Shown here piece after piece: positions 46,846-54,956 of a stretch of DNA of 64,000 nt (positions within the stretch are counted from its first letter, which is position 1; every line of letters begins with the position of its first letter). The DNA comes from CBFGRV01 sp965651265 (lineage in GTDB: Bacteria > Bacteroidota > Rhodothermia > Rhodothermales > VXPQ01). Below the pieces are notes generated by a model that saw only the letters and a list, made by a program, of their open reading frames with translations, did no database searches and was not told the DNA's origin. The translations under genes and the position numbers were made by a program. Location of the stretch: assembly GCA_965651265.1 (NCBI GenBank), contig CBFGRV010000003.1, positions 1 through 64,000 on the forward strand, given 5' to 3'.

Positions 46846-47346
46846 CTAGTTGCCCCCGAGGCTGAACAAGACACCGGCGGCGAGAGCGATGATATCGGGA
46901 TCCCCGAATGTCATCTGAGCCTGTCCAAAGAGGCCGACAGTCCCCATTTCCATGCGCGCGCCGCCGATGAGATTGATGCCGGCCTCCGTGGAACTGCTGT
47001 TGAAGTCCCCGATCGGCGTGTCGATGTCGACAGAGAACCGGGTAATCCCTAATCCGGCACCCGCATAGGGGGTGAAGACTTCGTTGTCGATGCCGAATTC
47101 ATAGAGGGCGTTGAGGCCCAGCTGCCAGACGGTCAGCTCGCTCTCGGTAAAGTAGTAGTCGAAAGCGGCGTTCAGAACGACCGGAAGGGACGTCCTGAAG
47201 CGTGCGTCGGCACCGACGAATAATTCCTCGATGTCACCGGCTACGTCAAAACCAACCTTGGGGCCAAGCTCGACGGTGATTCCCTGCGCTTTGGCGGCGC
47301 CGACCGAGAGCATGAGTGCGACTACGACTGCGGTTAGGTGCTTCAT
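46846..47346 (-). CDS. Outer-membrane beta-barrel protein
   Basis: 166 residues from ATG 47346, which starts a signal peptide (MKHLTAVVVALMLSVGAAKAQ). The mature part alternates hydrophobic and polar residues in ~8 strands (VELGPKVGFDV, FYYTESEL-like turns, YAGAGLGITRF, LIGGARMEMG) and ends in a short strand with GVLFSLGGN. This fits the small 8-stranded OmpX/OmpW-like or PF13568-type barrels frequent in Bacteroidota relatives. Structural or permeability role; ligand unknown. Confidence 0.82.
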   Translation of the reverse strand: MKHLTAVVVALMLSVGAAKAQGITVELGPKVGFDVAGDIEELFVGADARFRTSLPVVLNAAFDYYFTESELTVWQLGLNALYEFGIDNEVFTPYAGAGLGITRFSVDIDTPIGDFNSSSTEAGINLIGGARMEMGTVGLFGQAQMTFGDPDIIALAAGVLFSLGGN

Positions 47347-47597
47347 GAGATTGTTGCGATTGATTGGAATCAGGTGATGATAGAAGCGGCCGAACACCGC
47401 CGCGGATGTCGAGCCATCGCCCTCTCAGGGCGGCGCGTGATGCAAGGCTCGTCCCGGCGGCATAGAATATCGAAAGCGCGGACATTCGGCAAATGCCCAA
47501 CATGCGTCCACGGCGAATCTTTCACGATTATGCGGGAAAATCATGGTATACCGGACAAATCCTCTTTCCATCGCTCATCAACACTGCGCCAACAGAA
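47347..47597. other. Intergenic region, barrel gene promoter side
   Basis: About 350 bases separate the barrel gene start (47346) from the stop of the next minus-strand gene (47695). No convincing gene is seen on either strand. The first ~150 bases should hold the barrel gene promoter, but no clear Bacteroidota-type -7/-33 pair could be fixed. The far end holds the hairpin described separately. Confidence 0.4.
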
Positions 47598-47627
47598 AAA
47601 CCGGTGACCGCGGACGGCCACCGGTTT
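47598..47627 (-). terminator. Rho-independent terminator
   Basis: A 9-bp perfect stem (AAACCGGTG / CACCGGTTT) with a 12-nt loop. On the minus strand it is followed by TTTTTC, giving a classic intrinsic terminator about 70 bp after the stop of the small membrane protein gene at 47695. Confidence 0.75.
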
Positions 47628-47694
47628 CTTGGTAGGAGCTGCGATGTCCCCAGGGAGAGCCTCCCGGCTTGCCCTGGGAATCGCAAGCCAGGAG

Positions 47695-48069
47695 TCAAAA
47701 ACGCGGATTCGTTTCAGGCTTCGGCCAGTTGGATCCGTCACTCTGGTGCACGGTTGACCGGGCCGACGTTGTTCGCGTTTCCGGATGCTGCGCGCGCTCG
47801 ACACCGGGTCGACCGGGCGCCTCCTGCATCCTGCGGCGGTCACGATTGGCCGCCATCCCCTGTTTGTGAGCGATGCGGTCGATCAGCCGCCCAAGGCGCT
47901 GATTCGACATGCGGGTCGCCACTATTCCGACTCCGATCGCCGCCAGCAAGCCGGCTGCGCCGATCAGGCCGCTCCTGCTCCTCATGGGTCGGCGAAAGTA
48001 GGTTGGCGCATAGCTGCCCAACCTGTCGCCGATGCCATAACGAAGTCCCTGGACTCTATCGCGCATCAT
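47695..48069 (-). CDS. Small hypothetical membrane protein
   Basis: 124 residues. ATG 48069 is well supported by AGGAGG about 7 bases upstream. A short positively charged N terminus is followed by one membrane helix (SGLIGAAGLLAAIGVGIVAT, ~residues 33-52) and a strongly basic tail rich in Arg, Gln and Pro. The downstream terminator confirms a single-gene transcript. I do not recognise the family. The basic tail could bind nucleic acid or lipid head groups, which is a guess only. Confidence 0.65.
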   Translation of the reverse strand: MMRDRVQGLRYGIGDRLGSYAPTYFRRPMRSRSGLIGAAGLLAAIGVGIVATRMSNQRLGRLIDRIAHKQGMAANRDRRRMQEAPGRPGVERAQHPETRTTSARSTVHQSDGSNWPKPETNPRF

Positions 48070-48286
48070 GATTCATCCTCCTCACTGTCCGGTACATCGT
48101 TCACTCATGCCCTGTTAATATGCGGCATGCGCCCCGTAGATCATGACCAGGTTGTGACGTATCGCGCCATAATTGTAACGGCACGGTGACGGCGCGCTCA
48201 CGCGGACTTATCTCTCGAGTCCGGCTGTGGGATAGGGAGCGACCGGGTCGTGCGTGTGACCGCAGAACTACGATGTGATTACGCCA

Positions 48287-49105
48287 TCAGCCATCGCCAA
48301 TCGGGAATCCATCCAGGGCATCGAGAAAGTAGAAATGATGGGTCGGGCCATGCCCCTGTCCGATGTTCAGCCCATGCCGGATGGCGTCGGTAACGTAGCG
48401 CTTCGCCCGCGCGATGGATCCGCGCAGTGAGAAGCCGCGCGCCAGGTTGGCCGCGACGGCAGAGGCAAACGTGCACCCCGTTCCGTGCGTGTTCTTCGTC
48501 GCGATGCGGCGTGCGGTGAAGGTATGGATGTGTTGGCCGTCGAAGAGCACATCCACGGACTCGTCGTCCTCCTCGATGTGGCCGCCTTTCACGAGCACCG
48601 CCTTCGCCCCCATGGCGTGAATCGCCCTCGCGGCCTCCTCGGCTCGCTCACGAGACGTCACCTCGATCCCCGTAAGGTGCCGCGCCTCGTGCGCATTCGG
48701 CGTCACTACCGTCGCCAGCGGCAGCAAACGCCGTTTCAAGGTCTCGACGGCATCCTCCTTGAGCAGGTGGTAGCCGCTCTTCGAGACCATCACCGGATCC
48801 ATCACATACGGAAAAGCCGCGCGCTCCTCGATCTTTCGAGCCACGAGCTCGATGATCTCTGCCGAGGACAACATCCCCGTCTTCGTAGCTGCGATGGGGA
48901 TATCATCGAACACGGCATCGATCTGAGCTTCGATGATGTGCAACGGCAGCTCCAGCGCATCCGTGACGGCCACCGTGTTCTGCGCCGTGATGGCCGTGAT
49001 CACGCTGGCCGCAAACACACCATTGGCCTGCATCGACTTGATGTCGGCCTGGATTCCGGCGCCGCCGCCCGAGTCGCTGCCCGCTATGGTGAGTGCCACC
49101 TTCAT
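48287..49105 (-). CDS. thiD: Hydroxymethylpyrimidine/phosphomethylpyrimidine kinase ThiD
   Basis: 272 residues. The ThiD signature is complete: ALTIAGSDSGGGAGIQADIKSM at the N terminus, GVFAASVITAITAQNT, DPVMVSKSGYHLL and the C-terminal ATP-site TKNTHGTGCTFASAVAANLA with catalytic Cys/Asp region. It phosphorylates HMP and HMP-P to HMP-PP for thiamine synthesis. It lies 43 bp downstream of thiE and is the last gene of the minus-strand thiamine group. Confidence 0.95.
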   Translation of the reverse strand: MKVALTIAGSDSGGGAGIQADIKSMQANGVFAASVITAITAQNTVAVTDALELPLHIIEAQIDAVFDDIPIAATKTGMLSSAEIIELVARKIEERAAFPYVMDPVMVSKSGYHLLKEDAVETLKRRLLPLATVVTPNAHEARHLTGIEVTSRERAEEAARAIHAMGAKAVLVKGGHIEEDDESVDVLFDGQHIHTFTARRIATKNTHGTGCTFASAVAANLARGFSLRGSIARAKRYVTDAIRHGLNIGQGHGPTHHFYFLDALDGFPIGDG

Positions 49106-49148
49106 CTAGATGATTCCTTTGAGCATAGTGCAACGTCGAGCCTGGCCC

Positions 49149-49772
49149 TCACAGCTCGGCGAGAAAATCGATGGCAGCCTGCTCGGGGTCATCCTTCTGG
49201 AGGATGCCGGAGAGTACACCCACGCCGTACGCTCCGGCCTCGAGGCAAAGCGGCACGCGGTCGGGCGTAATGCCGCCGACGGCAAACACGGGTACATCCT
49301 GAACACGCTCCGTGAAAGTCCGCAATTCGCCGAGGCCGACGCCTACGTGTCCCGGCTTGCTGGGAGAGGCAAAGATGGGGCTGAAGAAGACGTAGTCGGC
49401 GCCGTCGCGGATGGCCTGCTGCGCCTCCGTCACGTAGTGCGCCGAGAAGCCGATGACTGCGTCGATGGGCAGCCGTTTCCGAGCGGTCTCGACGCTATCG
49501 CCGCGCGACCCGACGTGATAATGAACGCCGAGCTTCTCGGCCACCGCCAGGCGCCCGTTGATGGAGATCATCGTGCCGGGCGAGAGCATCCTGATGCGCT
49601 CGACGAGCTCTTCGGCGCTGCTCCGGAACGCGGCCGCGTCAGCGTCGTGGTCGCGCAGATGAATCCAGGGCACTTCCTCGGCCACCTTTAGAATGGCATC
49701 CCAGACGGCACGGTCCGTGAACCGATCACCAATCAGGATGAGCCGCGGCAGACTCACATTCGATTCTCGCAT
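49149..49772 (-). CDS. thiE: Thiamine-phosphate synthase ThiE / TenI family
   Basis: About 207 residues from ATG 49772. TIM-barrel features of the ThiE/TenI family are seen: WIHLRDHDADAAAF, MISINGRLAVAEKLGVHYHVG, IGFSAHYVTEAQQAIRDGADYVFFSPIFASPSKPG and VPVFAVGGITPDRV. ThiE joins HMP-PP to thiazole phosphate, whereas TenI aromatises the thiazole. The sequence alone leaves some doubt, but its place directly before thiD and the lack of another candidate favour ThiE. About 270 bp without a gene separate it from thiG. Confidence 0.85.
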   Translation of the reverse strand: MRESNVSLPRLILIGDRFTDRAVWDAILKVAEEVPWIHLRDHDADAAAFRSSAEELVERIRMLSPGTMISINGRLAVAEKLGVHYHVGSRGDSVETARKRLPIDAVIGFSAHYVTEAQQAIRDGADYVFFSPIFASPSKPGHVGVGLGELRTFTERVQDVPVFAVGGITPDRVPLCLEAGAYGVGVLSGILQKDDPEQAAIDFLAEL

Positions 49773-50042
49773 GCGTGAAGTTCGATCCAGGTGGGCGTCC
49801 GCGAGGCCTCCTCGGGCGCCAGATTTGGGTCGTTCGGCGGACAAAGTAAACACAGCGCGCGATTTCTGCCTGCAGCGTTGCTAGTTGCGGATTGCTGTTG
49901 GTTGCAGAGCGAGAATTGGCGAAATCCAGGACAGATGGACAAACATCATCCATTCGTTCTGGACAAATGGCGAATGGGCATTCCGGATGACGGCCCCCAC
50001 GTGAGGCGGCTCCTGAGGTAGGGGAGCTCGCCGGACATGCCC
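49773..50042. other. Gap within the thiamine gene group
   Basis: 270 bases between the thiG stop and the thiE start with no convincing gene on either strand. It contains a GTTGC-rich stretch at 49875-49907, similar to other intergenic stretches in this window, and a region around 49930-49990 with repeated ATGGACAAA/CTGGACAAAT words. A separate thiE promoter may lie here. Confidence 0.4.
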
Positions 50043-50855
50043 TTATTGCCCCAACGCGACGCGGCGCTCGGTTGGCGAGGAAGCCTGCGCGTAGGTCCGG
50101 CGCGGCATCCGCCCGGCGAGATAGGCCAGACGCCCCGCCTCGATCGCGTGCCGCATCGCGGCGGCCATCATGACGGGATGCTGTGCATCCGATACGGCCG
50201 TGTTCAGCAAAACACCGTCGTAGCCCAGCTCCATCGCCTGTGCGGCGTCGCTCGCGGTCCCGATGCCGGCATCCACGATCAGCGGTGTGTCCTGGATCAA
50301 CTCACGGATGAGCTGCAGATTGTATGGATTGACGAGCCCCTGACCGCTGCCAATGGGCGATGCGAGCGGCATCACGGCCCGACATCCCAGATCCGCCAGC
50401 TTCCGACACGTGATGGGGTCGTCATTACAGTAGGCCAGCACGTCGAAGCCGTCATCGACGAGCTGCCGGGCGGCACGCAGCAGCTGCTCCACGTCGGGAA
50501 GCAGCGTCTCGTCGTCCCCGATGACCTCCAGCTTGATGAGATCGGTCTCGAGCGCCTCGCGTGCAAGCTGTGCCACGAGCACGGCCTCCTTCGCCGTGTA
50601 GCATCCGGCCGTGTTGGGAAGCAGGCGGTAGCCGCGGCTCAAAAGCAGGTCCAGGAAGCTTTCCTCCGAGGTGTCGCGCAAGTTTACACGCCGTATCGCC
50701 ACCGTCACCAGCTCGGTTCCCGTCGCCTCCAGCGCATCCAGCATCAACTGCGGATTCGGATAGCCGCTCGTGCCCATCAATAGCCTGCTCGAAATCGTCA
50801 TCGAACCGAGCCGGAGCACATCCGCGTGACCGTTCGTGACCACCTGATCGCTCAT
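50043..50855 (-). CDS. thiG: Thiazole synthase ThiG
   Basis: About 270 residues. ATG 50855 is set by AGGAGGGG about 5 bases upstream, so the in-frame codon at 50894 is rejected. Barrel motifs are typical: SRLLMGTSGYPNPQLMLDAL-type N terminus, VAIRRVNLRD, RLLPNTAGCYTAKEAV, the Schiff-base lysine in DLIKLEVIGDDETLLPD, VMPLASPIGSGQGL and PLIVDAGIGTASDA. It forms the thiazole ring from DXP, dehydroglycine and ThiS-thiocarboxylate. Located 43 bp after thiS. Confidence 0.96.
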   Translation of the reverse strand: MSDQVVTNGHADVLRLGSMTISSRLLMGTSGYPNPQLMLDALEATGTELVTVAIRRVNLRDTSEESFLDLLLSRGYRLLPNTAGCYTAKEAVLVAQLAREALETDLIKLEVIGDDETLLPDVEQLLRAARQLVDDGFDVLAYCNDDPITCRKLADLGCRAVMPLASPIGSGQGLVNPYNLQLIRELIQDTPLIVDAGIGTASDAAQAMELGYDGVLLNTAVSDAQHPVMMAAAMRHAIEAGRLAYLAGRMPRRTYAQASSPTERRVALGQ

Positions 50856-50898
50856 GACTTCCCCTCCTATGGCAGCATCGGCATCGACATCCACCTCA

Positions 50899-51129
50899 TC
50901 ATCCTCCCTGGAGCGCCGTGATGACCTCGATACGGTCTGATGGACCGAGCTCGGACGTGGACCACCGACCCTTCAGCACCACTTCGTCGTTCACGGCAAC
51001 GGCAATGCCTTTCGGATTCAGGGGATCGAAGCCCATCTCTCGCAGCAATTCAGCGATCGTCGTTCCGGACGCAATCGCGCGCTGCTCGCCGTTTAGCGTA
51101 ACCTGTATCTCCGTCGTAATCTCGCTCAT
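50899..51129 (-). CDS. thiS: Sulfur carrier protein ThiS
   Basis: 76 residues from ATG 51129, a ubiquitin-like fold: IQVTLNGEQRAIASGTTIAELL, KGIAVAVNDEVVLKGRW and IEVITALQGG. The C-terminal Gly-Gly is the site of adenylation and thiocarboxylate formation. No ThiF is in the window. It lies between thiO and thiG in the same direction. Confidence 0.93.
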   Translation of the reverse strand: MSEITTEIQVTLNGEQRAIASGTTIAELLREMGFDPLNPKGIAVAVNDEVVLKGRWSTSELGPSDRIEVITALQGG

Positions 51130-51188
51130 GACTTCAGCCTGACTAATGCTCTCGAGAAACGGAATCTGGAGGGGGAGGTTTCGACGCC

Positions 51189-52310
51189 TCACGCCCCGGC
51201 GAAACGCAATGGCGAGAACGGCGCCAGCCACTCACTGATGGCGCCCTCGGCCACGGAACGCGCCATCTCTTCAGCGACGATGGGTGTCAGGAGGATGCCG
51301 TGCCGGAAGAGGCCCGTTGCCATCACGATTCCGGGTGCGCTGGATGGCCCCAGAATCGGAAGGTGGTCGCGACTCGCCGGCCGCAGCCCGGCCCACATGT
51401 CCCGAACCGGCAGGTCGTAGATGCCCGGCACGATTTCCCATCCTCCCTCCAGCAGGCGGTAGAGCCCGCCGGCCGTCACGCGCACGTCGAAGCCCATCTC
51501 CTCACTGGTGGCCCCTACGAGGAGCCGGCCGGATGATTTCGGGACCACATAGGCCTGCGGGCCGCGCACGACGTGCACCAGGCCAAACGGCGCCTCCATG
51601 TGCAGCTCGACCATCTGCCCCTTCACCGGGCGCACGGGCGGCCTGTCCACCATCCCCTCGACGTCGCGCGACCAGACGCCCGCGGCGATGATGATCGCGG
51701 AGCCGGCCACCCGCTCGCCATCCTCCAGAACGATGCTCGGCGCGATCTCGTCCGGCTTCACGGCCCGCACCGGCGAGTGTTCGTGTAGCACGCCGCCGGC
51801 GGCGAGGAAGGCGGCCTTCAGCGCCTCGACGAGCAGCCGGTTGTCGACTTGATAATCCTGCGGCGAGTGCACGGCCGCGGCCAACCGGGGCGCGACGAAC
51901 GGCTCCAGCTCGAGTGCCTCCGCACCGGTTAGCCAGCGAACCTCGAGCCCCGTCTCGCGCATGAATTCGTAGCGGCGCCGCAGCGCCTCGGCGGCGTCGC
52001 GATCGTCGGCCACGATGAGCGTGCCGTCCGTGCGAAGATCCACGTCGATTCCGCTCGCCGACTCGAGCTCGGCCGCAAAATCGGGCCAGCGCCGCGCACT
52101 CTCGCGCGTGAGCCCGTAAAACTCCACCTCCTCGAATCCGAGCTCCGTATCCGGCGCGAGCATACCGGCCGAAAGCCACGTCGTGCCGCGGCCTGCCTCG
52201 CCGCGTTCGTAGATAACGGTCTCGCGACCGCGCCGGGCGAGCTGCCACCCGATGGACAGGCCCATCGCGCCGGCGCCGATAATGAGGATGGGGGATGATG
52301 TCATGTTCAA
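51189..52310 (-). CDS. thiO: Glycine oxidase ThiO
   Basis: 373 residues, a DadA-like FAD oxidoreductase. The FAD-binding motif IIGAGAMGLSIGWQLARRG is at the N terminus, followed by GRGTTWLSAGMLAPDTEL (second FAD contact), VHSPQDYQVDNRLLVEAL and the C-terminal GHFRNGIL-like segment GLFRHGILLTPIVAEEMA. Glycine oxidation provides dehydroglycine to ThiG, replacing the oxygen-sensitive ThiH, which indicates aerobic thiamine synthesis. First gene of the thi group; divergent from the protease gene. No TPP riboswitch was found upstream. Confidence 0.93.
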   Translation of the reverse strand: MNMTSSPILIIGAGAMGLSIGWQLARRGRETVIYERGEAGRGTTWLSAGMLAPDTELGFEEVEFYGLTRESARRWPDFAAELESASGIDVDLRTDGTLIVADDRDAAEALRRRYEFMRETGLEVRWLTGAEALELEPFVAPRLAAAVHSPQDYQVDNRLLVEALKAAFLAAGGVLHEHSPVRAVKPDEIAPSIVLEDGERVAGSAIIIAAGVWSRDVEGMVDRPPVRPVKGQMVELHMEAPFGLVHVVRGPQAYVVPKSSGRLLVGATSEEMGFDVRVTAGGLYRLLEGGWEIVPGIYDLPVRDMWAGLRPASRDHLPILGPSSAPGIVMATGLFRHGILLTPIVAEEMARSVAEGAISEWLAPFSPLRFAGA

Positions 52311-52369
52311 ACAGGGCCGTGGTTACGCTCCTCTAGAAACTGCACGGTTCTGATCCGGTTCGAAGCAGC

Positions 52370-53617
52370 GTGTTCAGAGCTTTCTTGATCCTTCTCCTCG
52401 CCGGCACGCTCGCCTCGTGTGCCGGGTCTCGTTCAGGGCTCAACAGCGGCACCCTCCAATCGCTCCTCGCCTCGCGTGACTACTTCACGATGCGCGAGCG
52501 GCTGATCAGGATGTCGGGCTCCCCCGACCGGCTCGTGGCCGAAGCAGCCGTGCTCAATGCCTTCAACCAGCCCGCCGCGTCCAACGAGGCCATCGACCGC
52601 CTGCTCGCGTCCTCCGAGGTGGACGACGAGTTGCGCCTCGAGCTGACGCGGATTCAGCGGGCGAATTTCATTCGCCTCCACCGGTTCGACGACGCGTACC
52701 GCGCCGCGCGCGAGGCCCTGCTGTTGCCGCCCAATTCCGCCGAAAAGCGGCGTGATGATCAGAACATCGAGATCTTCCTGCGCGCTCTGCGCGATGTCGC
52801 CCCGCAGACGGCCGTCATTGGCGGCACGAGTGAGGTCCGGCCCGACTCCGCCGGCCACTACCCCATCCTCATCAACGGGCACACGCGCGCCTTCGCCCTC
52901 GACACCGGCGCCAACTTCAGCGTCCTGATGCGATCGGAGGCCGCCGCGCTCGGCCTCGAAATCCGCCCTGCCGGCTTCCAGGTGGGCACATCCACCGACA
53001 TCAACATGCTCGCCGACGTGGCGATCGCCGACAGCGTCCGGATCGGCAGCGTCCGCTACCGCAACGTCGTCTTCCTCGTCTTCAACGACCGCGCGCTCAC
53101 CTTCCCGAACGAGTTCGAGATCCGCGGCCTGATCGGCTTTCCCCTCATCGAAGCCATGCGCGAGGTTCATTTTCTGGAGGATGGATCCCTTCAGATCCCT
53201 GCGAGGCCGGTGGTGCCGGCCGTCGGCAACCTGGCCCTCGACGGCCTCGATCCCCTCATTCAGGTGCGTTGGCGCCGCAGCGATCTGATCTGCCGGCTCG
53301 ACTCGGGCGCCAATAAAACGGCCTTCTACGAGCCCTTCTACAGGCGCTTCAAGGTAATCATCGACCGAACCGGCGAACCGCACAGGTCCCAGACCGGCGG
53401 CGTGGGGGGCGTCCGCGAGTTCGACGTGCGCGTGCTCCCGCGCACCCGAATCACCGTCGGCACGCGAACCGTGCACCTGGAAGATGTCCGCGTCCACGTC
53501 GAGCCGCTCCTGGCCGATGAGAAAAACTACCTCGACTGCAACGTCGGACGCGACGTCCTCGAACAGTTCGGGGAATACGCACTGAATTTCGAGTCGATGT
53601 CACTCGTGTTGCGGTAA
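52370..53617 (+). CDS. Retropepsin-like aspartyl protease lipoprotein with two active-site repeats
   Basis: 415 residues, GTG start at 52370. A lipoprotein signal is seen (LILLLAGTLASC, Cys near residue 16). Residues ~25-150 are helical and TPR-like (DDAYRAAREALLLPPNSAE). Two aspartyl protease units follow, one with ALDTGANFSVLM and one with CRLDSGANKTAFY, each followed by a flap/hydrophobic strand and a GLIGFPLIE or CNVGRDVLEQF end motif. Both catalytic Asp are thus in one chain, allowing a pepsin-like pseudo-dimer. Periplasmic or outer-membrane processing is likely; target unknown. Confidence 0.82.
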   Translation: MFRAFLILLLAGTLASCAGSRSGLNSGTLQSLLASRDYFTMRERLIRMSGSPDRLVAEAAVLNAFNQPAASNEAIDRLLASSEVDDELRLELTRIQRANFIRLHRFDDAYRAAREALLLPPNSAEKRRDDQNIEIFLRALRDVAPQTAVIGGTSEVRPDSAGHYPILINGHTRAFALDTGANFSVLMRSEAAALGLEIRPAGFQVGTSTDINMLADVAIADSVRIGSVRYRNVVFLVFNDRALTFPNEFEIRGLIGFPLIEAMREVHFLEDGSLQIPARPVVPAVGNLALDGLDPLIQVRWRRSDLICRLDSGANKTAFYEPFYRRFKVIIDRTGEPHRSQTGGVGGVREFDVRVLPRTRITVGTRTVHLEDVRVHVEPLLADEKNYLDCNVGRDVLEQFGEYALNFESMSLVLR

Positions 53618-53674
53618 GATGAGCCCTGGGAATCGCGGTGGCGATTCCGAATCTTGTGGGATAGAGGGAAACTG

Positions 53675-53818
53675 ATGGCGGATGTCGACTTCATCATCGC
53701 CGGGGGCGGGTTGGCCGGCGCCTGCGCCGCCTTCCGATTAGACAGGCACGGGTCCGTCCTCGTCATTGACCGCCCGAACCCGCACCGGGTCGACCTGGGG
53801 CGCTCTCGCGCTTGTTGA
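53675..53818 (+). pseudogene. N-terminal remnant of a FAD-dependent oxidoreductase
   Basis: A 47-codon frame (ATG 53675, TGA 53816-53818) translates as a clean Rossmann dinucleotide-binding start: DFIIAGGGLAGACAAFRL with the GxGxxG-type GGGLAGA, then SVLVIDRPNP ending in the acidic residue that binds the FAD ribose. Homology-like sequence then stops and the frame runs into the convergent FHA gene. A functional enzyme of this fold needs ~350 residues, so this is a truncated relic, or the site of a rearrangement or assembly join. A possible GAGGG ribosome-binding site precedes the ATG. Confidence 0.65.
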
Positions 53819-54956
53819 ACCGCAGGCAGGCGTTGCCCAGATAGATCAGATCCCCCGACTCCAGTGTTACGGGACGCCGCTTCACGGGGATGGGTACCGG
53901 GAAGCTCTCGCGTACTACGGAAGTGCCCGCCGTGCTGTTGTCGTCGCGCACCACGAATTCGCCGCTGCGCTCGTCGAAGGTGATGGTGGCGTGGGCGCGA
54001 GAGACGGTTCGATTGATGCGCTGTAGGTCGTCCGGCAACCCCTCGTAGTGATCGAACACCACGCGGTTGTAGCGGACGATCCGGCCCCGACGATCCGCTA
54101 CCTGGCTCGTGCGCCCGATCGGCATCGGGCCGTCGCTCTTCAGCAGATACCACTCCTGCTCGGCCTTACCGTGCACTACGGCCAGCGTGGCCGTCGCGGC
54201 CTCTGCCCTTCGGTGCAGCTCGACGGCGTATGGGTCGGCGCCGTAGGGCCAGGCCGCCTCGTGAAATCGGGTGCGGATGCGCAGGCGGTCTGCATCTCGG
54301 AGGCCCGCATTGGCCAGTTGGCGCCGCACGGCATCCCCGAAGGGTCGCTCATGTCCCTCGATAGCCGATTCGAAAAGCAACTTCGTGGGCTCGTCGGGCG
54401 AGTGCAGGTGGATGGTGATGCCCTTGAGCGCCGGGTTGCTCCGGTGCGGCTCGACGGCATCTTCCACGGCATCGAGGATGTCGCGCCGAAGCTCGAGCGG
54501 CTCGAGGGCGAGGCTGCGTCCGACCCCCGAACCCGAGCCCGTCAACTCAGCCTTCATCAGCTCGAGGACCTGCGGCTCGAGCCGGTCGGCCTCCTCATCG
54601 GCCCCAACAGCGCGGAGCAGGTGGATGGTATCCTCGAGCGCCCGTCGGGTCTCCGCCGCGGTCAGATCCGCCTGATGAGCCCATTTCGTACGCACTTCCT
54701 TCAGCAAACTCGCCCGACTGCGTCCCTCATGTCCGATCTCCCGGAAGCTCCGGAAGTACCTCTTATATATGAGCATCAACAGATCGCTCGTATCCCAACG
54801 CTCCGGAGGCTTGTCGTGGAGGACGCTGCGGGCTTCGGCCACCCAATCGGGGCCGTAGGCCTCGTGCATCTCCCTCTCGACGAACGGCCTCAACACGTCA
54901 TACAGTAAATCCAGGGCATCACCTATGAGCGCTCGATATGAGGGCTGTGCGTCCAA
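53763..54956 (-). CDS. Swt1-type HEPN domain fused to DUF3662-like and FHA domains
   Basis: About 397 residues if the TTG at 54956 is used; another TTG at 55022 is possible and the start is uncertain. Residues ~10-130 resemble the Swt1-like HEPN domain (ALIGDALDLLYDVLRPFVEREM; SLLKEVRTKWAHQ). RTKWAH provides the RNase motif R-x4-H. A middle region (~155-250) resembles the DUF3662 unit of FhaA-type proteins. The C terminus is an FHA domain with IGR, TVSRAHATITF and DNSTAGTSV, the phosphothreonine-binding residues. Its 5' end overlaps the SEDS-PBP stop. Predicted phospho-dependent RNA-cleaving or scaffold protein. Confidence 0.75.
   Translation of the reverse strand: MDAQPSYRALIGDALDLLYDVLRPFVEREMHEAYGPDWVAEARSVLHDKPPERWDTSDLLMLIYKRYFRSFREIGHEGRSRASLLKEVRTKWAHQADLTAAETRRALEDTIHLLRAVGADEEADRLEPQVLELMKAELTGSGSGVGRSLALEPLELRRDILDAVEDAVEPHRSNPALKGITIHLHSPDEPTKLLFESAIEGHERPFGDAVRRQLANAGLRDADRLRIRTRFHEAAWPYGADPYAVELHRRAEAATATLAVVHGKAEQEWYLLKSDGPMPIGRTSQVADRRGRIVRYNRVVFDHYEGLPDDLQRINRTVSRAHATITFDERSGEFVVRDDNSTAGTSVVRESFPVPIPVKRRPVTLESGDLIYLGNACLRFNKRESAPGRPGAGSGGQ

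Noticed and set aside
52311..52370. Possible TPP riboswitch (GGTTCTGATCCGG on the plus strand)
   Set aside because: Only a short resemblance to the ACCTGATCtGG core, on the wrong strand for thiO, and the space between genes is too short for the full THI-box.
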